From positions 12,112,501 through 12,176,500 of the forward strand of contig OY756967.1 in NCBI GenBank assembly GCA_963580455.1: a stretch of 64,000 bases of DNA, in the 5' to 3' direction. Below, in pieces: positions 1-7,558 of this stretch. The DNA comes from Euonymus europaeus (Eukaryota; Streptophyta; Magnoliopsida; Celastrales; Celastraceae). Position 1 is the stretch's first letter. Every line of letters begins with the position of its first letter. A program made the position numbers and the translations under genes. Under the pieces are notes generated by a model. The model had not been told where the DNA came from. It ran no database searches and worked only from the letters and a program-made list of their open reading frames with translations.

Positions 1-1
1 A

Positions 2-706
2 GTACATAAACCAGGCGCTGCCTGGAAGAAATTTAGAGGGGTGGGAGTCTCATTCCCCGCAGCAGCTATGACCAGGAACAGCAAGGCTTGGATGCGTTTT
101 ATTTGGGCGAAACTCATGCCTAGTACTCATTCAGTTGACGTTTCCAAAGATAGATCATTGTTGCTTTATTCTATTTTGTCTGGAAAATCGATTGATGTCG
201 GGAAAGTATTACACACGTCTATTGTCCACAGCCTTCATACTACAACAACTATAGGGCTTTGTCTCCCTTATTTGATTAGTACATTATGTATGAGAGTTGG
301 GGTTCATTGGGAATCGCATGAAGAGGTGCAGTATCCCCGACAAGTGATTGATCATAGGATAATCAATCGTTACAAAGATGATGAGATTGTTGACGCTCAT
401 CCAGAGATTGGATCTTCTACTGTTCAGTATTCCAGTTCATCAGGAACCATGGCTATAGCTGAAAGGATGACGCGGATTGAGGCACGTCTGGATTACCTGT
501 CTAAAAGTATTGTTCAGTTAATTGCACATATTACAGGCTCCAATGGGACCATGGATCAGATGCACAATCAGCTGGCCAGCAACTTTGGAGTGCATAACAT
601 GCAGTTTTCGGCTTCACTAGCCCAACAACAGGATCTTTATGCTCTGGAAAATCATGAAAACCCAGGCTTCCAATCAGATAATTTCTATTTTCCATCATTT
701 CATTAA
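2..706 (+). CDS. Plant 'putative transposon protein' (Transposase_32-like) ORF, 5' truncated by the window
   Basis: The frame is open from base 2, so the protein starts upstream of the window. The first in-window candidate start is a GTG at 41 and the first ATG is at 68, but neither is likely to be the true start. The stop is TAA at 704-706. In-window residues about 20-75 (AAMTRNSKAWMRFIWAKLMP, then a stretch with DRSLLLYSILSGKSIDVGK) resemble the C-terminal half of the domain annotated as 'putative plant transposon protein', which is common in non-autonomous plant LTR elements. The following residues (MAIAERMTRIEARLDYLSKS) could form a short amphipathic or coiled segment, as often follows this domain. 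No reverse transcriptase, integrase or protease motif is visible. The family match is from memory of its sequence pattern. The function is unknown, so a gag-like or structural role is only inference. Confidence 0.6.
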   Translation, partial: VHKPGAAWKKFRGVGVSFPAAAMTRNSKAWMRFIWAKLMPSTHSVDVSKDRSLLLYSILSGKSIDVGKVLHTSIVHSLHTTTTIGLCLPYLISTLCMRVGVHWESHEEVQYPRQVIDHRIINRYKDDEIVDAHPEIGSSTVQYSSSSGTMAIAERMTRIEARLDYLSKSIVQLIAHITGSNGTMDQMHNQLASNFGVHNMQFSASLAQQQDLYALENHENPGFQSDNFYFPSFH

Positions 707-896
707 ATGTTGAACATTGTGAGTCTTGTACTGTTGTTGTTTATGGAGAGTGAGCTAATATGTTTTAATAAGTTTACTCCATGTCCGTCCCTTGTTGCTT
801 GTTATCTTCAATGAAAGTATTTGAACAATTATGATCGACTTGATCCTTGAGTGGTATAAAAGTTACCATCGTGATGGTACAGTTGATCATTCGAGA

Positions 897-1072
897 GATA
901 AAAAAAAACAAAAAAACCCGCTTGAGTGAAAACCTGAAAAGGCATTCTTGGCAAAAATTAGGGTTTGTAAAAAAGAAACAAAAAAGAGACAAAAAAACAA
1001 AAAAAAAAGAAAAAAGAGACAAAAAAAAGAGAGAAAAAGGAAAAAGAAGGCAAAAAGAAAAGTAGAAGGCCT
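897..1072 (+). repeat. Low-complexity A/G-rich tract
   Basis: The + strand is almost all A and G, with repeated short units such as AAAAAAGAGACAAAAA and AAAAAGAGAC. It accounts for the lysine/arginine-rich frame on + and the phenylalanine-rich frame on -, neither of which is a gene. Such purine runs inside retroelements can arise by slippage. Confidence 0.7.
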
Positions 1073-1240
1073 GTGCTTTAAATTCAGGCTGCACGTTCTG
1101 GTTAGTTAAAAAAGAATTGATGAGACATGAACCTGTTGCATCAATGAGCGGTGTTGATTTGGTCAGTACTTTGTCTCGAATTGATATGGAGCAATCAGAT
1201 TCATGGTGTTCAGATTGAATAACAGTGAATGGGTCACGCT

Positions 1241-1630
1241 CCAAAACTGGGGCAGTTTTGGGAGCGACATTTTTGATAGCTTGGCAAAGAAATTTTGGCT
1301 TCATGACAGTTAATTGTTCACGCGCCTTGACAGTTAATTGCACACGCATCAAAACTGGGGCAGTTTTGGGGGCGATGTTTCTGTTATCTTGACGAAGAAA
1401 TTTTGGTTGGCAGACATGAGAAGTTCAGACTTCATGACAGTTAATTGCACACGCACCAAAACTGGGGCAGTTTTGGGTGCGACGTTCCTGTTATTACAAG
1501 TTCATCCAGGATAAATCACACAGAAAAAGGAGTTTGAAGACAAATATTTTGGGTTCAGTGACTACTTCATGAGTTCCGGATTGGACTGTTGTTAGTTGGG
1601 TGCACACCAAAACAGGGGTAATTTGGGCAC
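1241..1630 (+). repeat. Hairpin-forming direct repeats (CAAAACTGGGGCAGTTTTG)
   Basis: The palindrome CAAAACTG-GGG-CAGTTTTG occurs three times, with AAAACTGG at about 1243, 1351 and 1458, so the spacing is 107-108 bp. A decayed fourth copy (CCAAAACAGG) lies near 1607. The surrounding sequence is also repeated, including TTAATTGCACACGCA, a GCGACRTT motif and AAGAAATTTTGG. In the third copy the stem can extend to GCACCAAAACTG with one bulged G, giving about 12 bp. Function is unknown. It could be an RNA structure in the retroelement transcript or simply an amplified repeat. Confidence 0.7.
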
Positions 1631-2997
1631 AATCTTTGACTTATCAGAAATTTCATCTTGGAAAACTTCAAATTTATCTTTTCTTTCTTTTCGCTTTCTA
1701 TTTCTATATATATCTTACTCTAAAAGAATTCCTTGATTACCATTCATTTTTTAAATATCATGAGGTTATCCATTTATTCGGCTTTGCTACTCATTCCTTC
1801 CATTTCCATATTCTGATTCCATATCCCAAAAATTTCTCATTCTTGGCATGCTTAGTCGTACTATTGAACTTATCATTGATTGAAGTCTTGACAGTGAATG
1901 TTATGACTGCATTAGGATATTGCTTTTGGAGAAAGAATTGATAGATTTTGGCACCCTAAGCTGAAAAAGACCTGATGAATAAACATGTGATCGAGGCAAT
2001 TATTATCAGAAGAGGGACGATCATGATTATAAAATGTGAGCATTAATAAAAAAAAACACAAAAGACATTTTAATGAACATGAATTGTTGAAATTAGAAAT
2101 GTTTGTACATATAAAATTTGAAAATTGCACAAAAGTTGGTTTTTGAGTGCACGGAATTTTTATCCTTTAGTGAAGACTTTTTTTTGAGTAATAGGAACAA
2201 TCCCTATAAAGAAACAGACTGGTCTAGGGATCCGCAATTGCACGCATGTTTAGGAATAAAAAAGTCTTTGAAAAAAGTCGTGCATTCTTTAATAAGAAAT
2301 TCATAAAAGTGGCTCATCGCATACATCATCATTGCATATCATTTGTGTGTTGTTGCATGTTTGTTCGAAAGGTATAATTTTGAAGGTGTCATTTTTCTCA
2401 AATCAGGTTCCGAATTACATATCCTATAAACCCCGATCAATTCTTTCAATCCATATTTACGTCTTGTCACTCGCACGAATCTATGGAAAATTTTAAAAAA
2501 TAAAAAGACAGACAAAAAGAAAAGGGAGAAGACAGATGTGACCTTTACTTTCGGCGTCTTTTTGAAAGTTTTGGACCGTTCTTTATATTTTTGTCTTTTC
2601 TGGTCAAATAATTTCGTTTCATCACGGAGTCAACATTTCTCTATCACCTCCACCGTGCCTGATCATGATATTCTAACCACTTTCCAACAATGACATGACC
2701 GATCACATCTTTCATTTTCTCATGAGACGACGTTTGCCCGCCATGCGAAATTCCAATTTTTTCCATCATTCCTTGAAAGACTCGCAGTTCATCTGTAATG
2801 GTCTGCCTGCTCTGGCCCAATCTTCTTTCGTTCTCTTCTAAAGCTGCACATCTCCGTTTTGATTCATCACTTCGTCTCTTTTCCAACTACTTTTACCATC
2901 ACTCCATCATCATTCCTGATTTTGTTCGGATCGTCGCACATTCATTTCCCTAACCTTTCCAGATATACCATCTTTCGACCTTTCGAATGGACGATAA

Positions 2998-3951
2998 TCT
3001 ATCCCCCGATCACAAACGATTGTATCGTTTGCTAAAGCGGAAATCATTCCTGAGAGACGATTTGACTTTCATATTCTTAGAGATTCCAACGCCCGCTGGG
3101 CTATGAAATACCTCCATGATCACTCCATGTCATTTCTGATTAATCCTGATCCTGAGGGTGATTTATCAGTGTATCCTCGTATAGTTCGTGGTTTCTACGA
3201 AACTTTAGAAACGTTACCATTAAGTGCGAGAACCGAATCCCAGCCAGTTTATCAAGTGGAAATAATTGGTATGAAATTCCGATTCACCACGGCGGACATA
3301 TGCGAATGCTTAGGGTATCCCCCTTCTTACGAAGTGGCTACTGGTTTCAAAGCACCGGTGTCTGTCTCTAAGGAAGAGATAATTGATGACATGTGTGGAG
3401 GACAGATCGATGAGAAGGTAAAGGCTACACGTCGCTCATATCTGCCATCAAATATGTGGTTGCTGGACGATGCTGTCCGACACAACCTCTGTCCCATTGG
3501 TCACCACCACCAGCGACGGGGTAACATTCTCCATGCCTTATATTACATGTATAAAGGAGTTTGGTTCGACATTGGAGAATTCTTTATGGCCACTATTCTG
3601 AAGGCACAGAGTTTTGTGGAGAACAGACCAACGAAGGTGGAGAAATTGTATTTTCCACGACTCATTACCCGATTGGTTTTGAGCAAACACATTCATCCTC
3701 CTCTAAACCAAGTTTCCCTACTTTATCCGGTAATTACTATGCAGAAAAATAACTGGCGAAAGGGTATTAACCAAATGACCATTACTGCAAAGAGACTTCA
3801 AGCACTAGGAGAAACATCCCGGTCTGCTGCTAAACCACCATCACCTGACCACACTCAGGAAACACCAACTCATGAGCAACAATTGGAGGCAAGACGACAA
3901 AGGTGGGAGCAACTGTTGAATGTGGTCGCGAATGTGGACAGGCCCAATTGA
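2998..3951 (+). CDS. Second plant transposon-protein-like ORF (Transposase_32-like, N-terminal type)
   Basis: The first ATG is at 3103 and gives 282 residues ending at a TGA at 3949-3951. The frame is open back to 2998, just after a TAA at 2995-2997. The extra upstream codons (with AEIIPERRFDFHILRDSNAR) look homologous to the start of the family, so the real start may be non-ATG, spliced or lost. Recognisable pieces are a YPRIVRGFYETL segment (family pattern 'VREFY'), a KFRFTTADICECLGYP segment, and then a stretch containing RRGNILHALYYMYKGVWFDIGEFF. The C-terminal 70 residues are hydrophilic (KPPSPDHTQETPTHEQQLEA) and end in a possible short helix. No catalytic motif is seen. The ORF lies about 1 kb upstream of the polypurine tract, so it is probably part of the same element as the first ORF. 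AT-rich sequence with AAATAAATAAA at about 4029 follows. The call rests on remembered family pattern only. Confidence 0.5.
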   Translation, partial: SIPRSQTIVSFAKAEIIPERRFDFHILRDSNARWAMKYLHDHSMSFLINPDPEGDLSVYPRIVRGFYETLETLPLSARTESQPVYQVEIIGMKFRFTTADICECLGYPPSYEVATGFKAPVSVSKEEIIDDMCGGQIDEKVKATRRSYLPSNMWLLDDAVRHNLCPIGHHHQRRGNILHALYYMYKGVWFDIGEFFMATILKAQSFVENRPTKVEKLYFPRLITRLVLSKHIHPPLNQVSLLYPVITMQKNNWRKGINQMTITAKRLQALGETSRSAAKPPSPDHTQETPTHEQQLEARRQRWEQLLNVVANVDRPN

Positions 3952-4162
3952 GAATTTTACAGTGATTGTACTATTTTCCCAATCCCAACCCATGTTACAA
4001 AAATTCCCTGTAAATATTTGTGTAAATGTAAAATAAATAAAAATTCATAAAAATTACTTGCACAAACAAAGAAAATAAAAAAAATTCAATTCATTCAAAA
4101 TTCAGCCAAGTGCAAATTTCATTGTGTAAATACAAAATTCAACAAAAAAATCATTCAAATTT
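3952..4162. other. AT-rich spacer after the second ORF
   Basis: No ORF is present. It contains AATAAA-like motifs (AAATAAATAAA near 4029) that could serve for polyadenylation. It also has short TTCATTCAAAATTCAGCCAAG-like runs that look like diverged edges of the adjoining minisatellite. Confidence 0.45.
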
Positions 4163-4915
4163 CAGCCAAGCCGGAGATGGCTACAATGATCCCGTGCAAT
4201 TTTGTTTTTCACTTCAGCCAAGCCGGAGATGGCTACATTGATCCCGAGCAATATTACATTGCAAAATTCTGCCAAGCCGGAGATGGCTACAGTGATCCCG
4301 TGCAATCTTATTTTTCATTTCTGCCAAGCCGGAGATGGCTACAATGATCCCGAGCAATATTACATTGCAAAATTCAGCCAAGCTGGGAGTGGCTACAGTG
4401 ATCCCATGCACATTTCTTAAAACAAAAAAATAAAAAACATTTCAAAATTTTGCCAAGCTGGGAGTGACTACAGTGATCCCGTGCACATTTCTTAAAGAAA
4501 ATAAAAAAATCCAATTCTTTCAAAATTTTGCCAAGCTGGGAGTGGCTATATTGATCCCATGCACATTTCTTAAAAATAAAAAACATTTCAAAATTTTGCC
4601 AAGCTGGGAGTGGCTACAATGATCCCATGCAATCTTATTTTTCATGTCAGCCAAGCCGGGGATGGCTACAGTGATCCCGTGCAGTCTTATTTTTTCGTGT
4701 CAGCCAAGCTGGGGATGGCTACAGTGATCCTGTGCAATCTTATTTTTCATGTTAGCCAAGCCGGGGATGGCTACAGTGATCCCGTGCAGTCTTATTTTTT
4801 CATGTCAGCCAAGCCGGGGATGGCTACAGTGATCCCGTGCAATCTTATTTTTCATGTCAGCCAAGCCGGGGATGGCTACAGTGATCCCAAGCAATTTTAT
4901 TTTACATGCTTCAAT
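4163..4915 (+). repeat. Minisatellite, 13 copies of a GCCAAGCYGGRGATGGCTAC unit
   Basis: Core GCCAAGC(C/T)GGRGATGGCTAC followed by ARTGATCCCGTGCA recurs with starts near 4167, 4216, 4271, 4325, 4377, 4453, 4531, 4599, 4651, 4704, 4756, 4807 and 4859. Most units are 49-56 bp. Three central ones expand to 68-79 bp by added A-rich spacer. Each core contains AGCCA...TGGCT, a 5-bp inverted repeat around a short loop. The last five units are the most alike, suggesting recent expansion at the 3' end. Frames through it (for example 4610-4948) are repeats of GDGYSDP-type peptides and are not believed to be genes. Confidence 0.85.
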
Positions 4916-4970
4916 TGGTACAAAAATCGGCTTTCTACTCCTTTGTGAGTCATTTACGATGTAAAGTCAC

Positions 4971-4985
4971 ACAAAGGGGGGCAGC
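4971..4985 (+). other. Polypurine tract (plus-strand primer site of the retroelement)
   Basis: ACAAAGGGGGGCAGC lies directly before the TGTAGTACCCC start of the candidate 3' LTR. This is the expected position and composition for a Ty3/Gypsy-type polypurine tract. It is the 3' arm of an imperfect hairpin: CCTTTGTG at 4940-4947 pairs with CACAAAGG at 4970-4977, and the inner TTTAC/GTAAA arms flank a GAT loop at 4958-4960. Confidence 0.65.
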
Positions 4986-5309
4986 TGTAGTACCCCATTT
5001 TTGTCCGGGCACTTGCAATTTTTAATAAAATAATAATAAAAAATTGGAAAAAATAAAAAAAACAAAAACAAGCTTAATGCCCAATATTCACCAAAATCTT
5101 GGCCCAAACTTAAACTCTAAATACCTACATTTAATCCATTACCTAATATTACCTAGCTAGGCCCATTGCCTTATCTAAGGTCCAAATATCTACCCACCTA
5201 AAGTTACCCACCTAAGCCCAAATGACCATTACCCAAATTAAACCCAAAGCCTTGGCCCAGTTATCCTACCCAACCCACTTAATCTAAATCTAACCTTAAA
5301 TTCACAAAA

Positions 5310-5720
5310 AGTGAGGTGGGGAGTGGTCGGCCAAGTCAAGAGAGAAGCTGGGAGGAAAAAGAAGGAGGGCTGGTGGAGAATGACAAGGAAAAGCAGAGAA
5401 GGTGGGAGACAGTGGAGAGGGATCTGTAAGCCACTGGTTTTTGGTGATAAAAAGAAAGAAAACCAGCAGGTTTTGAGGGGGGGATCCGGGAGGAAAAAAC
5501 GTGAAAGGAAGATCCGGAAGAGGGGGAGATCCGTTTGAAGCAAAGAAGAAAAGAGGAGAACCAGAGAGAGACTTGGGTTGTTTTTTTTAAAAGAATCCGG
5601 AACTTGAGAGGCCAAAAAGGAGAGAGTTGAAAGGTTTTTTAGGGAAAAACAGAGAAGAATTGAGAGATTTAAGGCAGATCAAGGAAGAAACCGGAAGAAG
5701 AAATGAGATAATTTCAACTT
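5310..5720 (+). repeat. Purine-rich block inside the LTR
   Basis: The + strand is strongly A/G-biased, rich in AGAGAAG, GGAGG and GGAAGA. It contains no convincing gene. The 125-residue frame on the minus strand (5238-5615) is a Ser/Leu/Pro/Phe string produced by the pyrimidine-rich complement. It may act as an untranslated leader or be simple low complexity. Confidence 0.5.
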
Positions 5721-5894
5721 TGAATTTAAAGTTTCTTTTCTTGTTTTAATCATGCTTGTTATTGTGGATTTCTGTTTTTGGGTTCGTTTTTTCGGCTGCT
5801 GCTTTGGTTTTGTGTGCAGGTACGTCGGACGGAAGAGGCGGCAGGGAAGGAGCTTCTGGACGTGTGCTGGAGGAGACGATGAACAGTAGATGGT

Positions 5895-6310
5895 TGTTGG
5901 GCCGGTGGTAGATTTGATGGTTGTTGGGCTGGGCTCTTCCTGTTTGTACTGTTTTGGGCCGTATTTGACTCGGGCATGGCTTTTCCTGTTTAAACTGTTT
6001 TGGGCCGGGTTTGGCTTTAAATTGTTTTATCTTGAGTTTGGTCTATGTATCGGGCCGTGTTTCTGTCAGTTTGGATTAGTTCGAGTTTTGTTTGGGTTGG
6101 GTATGCTTGTATTGATGTTGGGCCGATTGTAGATTTGTAAGATGTTGGGCCGGTTTTGATTGTTTTCGGTTGGTTTGGGCTATGTTTTTGTTTTAGGCTG
6201 AGTTGTGTTTGGGTTGGGTTCTATTTTATTTTGTTTTGGGCCGAGTTTTGTTTGGATTGGGCTTTGTTTGTGCTTTGGGTTTTTGTATTTTTGTTTGGGC
6301 CTTTTCTTTT
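5895..6310 (+). repeat. T/G-rich block with repeated TTGGGCC motifs
   Basis: TTGGGCC or a close variant occurs about ten times, for example near 5897, 5924, 5953, 5999, 6119, 6144, 6175 and 6236. The rest is mostly T and G. The complementary GCCCAA motif is enriched in the first part of the same LTR (about 5080-5260). TGGGCC/TGGGCY is known as the plant 'site II' element bound by TCP factors. Whether it functions here or is just degenerate repeat is unknown. Confidence 0.5.
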
Positions 6311-6559
6311 GTTATTTTTAGTTTTGAAGTTGTGTTGAGCCATAATGAATTTAAAAGGTATTAGGTCTACTAGTTGTTTTTTTGGGTTTTTAGTATTTGG
6401 TTGAGATCTTGAAAAGGTAATAAAAATAGAGAGAGTAGTGTATATTAATTAGGTTAAATTTGTATGGATGTTTATAATTTAATCTCCAAAACATTTCCAA
6501 AAAGAATTGAAATTATACGATTAATAAAGTCCATATATTCAACCCGCCAAACATTCAAC

Positions 6560-7025
6560 CTTTTTCCGAGAATATCAAAGTATTGGTTTCTCGACACATT
6601 TCTTTTGCACATCCGAGAATATCAAAGTATTGGTTTCTCAACACTTTTCTTTCGAACATCTGAGAATATCAAAGTATTGGTTTCTCAAGACATTTCTTTC
6701 AAACATTCGATTATTTTACCAGGTTGATAAGGTTTGTATACCCAACCCGCCAAATTTCAAACATCCGAGAATATCAAAGTATTGGTTTCTCAACACTTTT
6801 CTTTCGAACATCTGAGAATATCAAAGTATTGGTTTCTCAAGACATTTCTTTCAAACATTCGATTATTTTACCAGGTTGATAAGGTTTGTATACCCAACCC
6901 GCCAAATTTCAAACATCCGAAAATATCAAAGTATTGATTTCTCGACACTTTTCTTTTGCACATTCGGGAATATCAAAATATTGGACTCTCAAGACATTTC
7001 TTTCGAACATTCGATTATTTTAAAG
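6560..7025 (+). repeat. Nested minisatellite in the LTR (47-bp units within about 152-bp repeats)
   Basis: The core GAGAATATCAAAGTATTGG recurs near 6566, 6613, 6660, 6765, 6812, 6917 and 6964, the last two diverged. Neighbouring cores are about 47 bp apart. Groups recur every 152 bp (6613, 6765, 6917), with a spacer carrying ATTCGATTATTTTACCAGG and GTATACCCAACCCGCCAAA. Two levels of tandem duplication are therefore visible. The small frames across it (ISKYWFL repeats) are not genes. Confidence 0.8.
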
Positions 7026-7399
7026 AGAATATTGGTTTCTCCAAATAATCGGATTTCCGTCTAAAGTTTGAACTATATCACCACTTAAATAAGTTAGTTT
7101 AATTAATGGAATTCTTTTACCAATTTGGCGATAAATTATTTTCACAATTTGAGACATACAAAAATATTTTTAAGGAAAAGCATAAACAATTTTAAAGGCA
7201 ACCAACTAGGGAGTTTTGGGGTGCCTAACACCTTCCCCACACTCAATAGACCCCCTTACCCATTTTCTCTGGTTCGCAGGCCTAACATTTTAGTGTCCAA
7301 TTGCACTATAATCAATTGGTGGCGACTCTTACATTTTCTTACATTTTACAGACTTTTTCTCAAAAAGCGCCGGTACGCGTCTTGATTTCGCTTGCGACA

Positions 7400-7558
7400 T
7401 ACGACAAATGGACAAAACCGTAAAAGCTCCTCCATAGAGAGAGTTGAGCAACTTTGGACAATCAAAGTTGCTCGGTGTACACTTTATATTGTTCTACTAA
7501 GTCAAATTTTACGTGTATAAGCTTCCAAGAATATTTCGATGCAAAAACATTAAATTTC
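7400..7558 (+). repeat. First satellite monomer, used as reference
   Basis: This 159-bp unit runs from TACGACAAATGG to the base before the next TATGACAAATG. It shows the dyad GAGCAACTT (7446-7454), spacer 7455-7464 and AAGTTGCTC (7465-7473), followed by GTGTACAC. TACGA at 7400-7404 is where most monomers have TATGA. Confidence 0.85.

Larger units (their letters stand above)
707..2997. other. Non-coding interior of the retroelement
   Basis: This stretch separates the two transposon-protein ORFs. Every frame here is short, low in complexity or lacks an ATG start. The longest plus-strand frame (1600-1941) begins with GTG and encodes a Phe/Tyr/Leu-rich string expected of AT-rich DNA. A minus-strand frame at 2644-2886 looks slightly protein-like (KRRCAALEENERRLGQSRQT) but has only a TTG start directly after a stop. 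Contents visible are the purine tract, the hairpin repeats listed separately and otherwise AT-rich sequence. Long gene-free spacers of this kind are typical of large non-autonomous plant retroelements. Confidence 0.5.
4986..7399 (+). mobile_element. Candidate 3' LTR of a large plant LTR retrotransposon
   Basis: It starts TGTAGTACCCC right after a polypurine tract and ends ...TTCGCTTGCGACA exactly where satellite sequence begins, so it has TG...CA ends and is 2,414 bp long. Near its 3' end it carries GGTGCCTAACACCTTCC (within 7218-7238) and TTGGTGGCGACTC (about 7316-7328), which I recall from the U5 side of Tat/Ogre-like or related large non-autonomous plant elements. That family link is tentative. 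The 5' LTR and primer-binding site are outside the window, so direct confirmation by LTR pairing is not possible here. No confident TATA box was assigned. The element's two ORFs are Transposase_32-like and no polymerase genes are seen, consistent with a non-autonomous element. Confidence 0.6.

Noticed and set aside
2644..2886. 80-codon minus-strand frame with a coiled-coil-like stretch
   Set aside because: It has only a TTG start directly after a stop, is antisense to the retroelement and has no recognised relatives. Kept as unproven.
4202..4948. Repeat-peptide frames across the minisatellite
   Set aside because: Unit lengths vary (49-79 bp) and break the frame. Frames exist on both strands, as expected from a repeat.
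5238..5615. 125-codon minus-strand frame in the LTR
   Set aside because: It is the complement of a purine-rich tract, giving a low-complexity Ser/Leu/Phe/Pro string.
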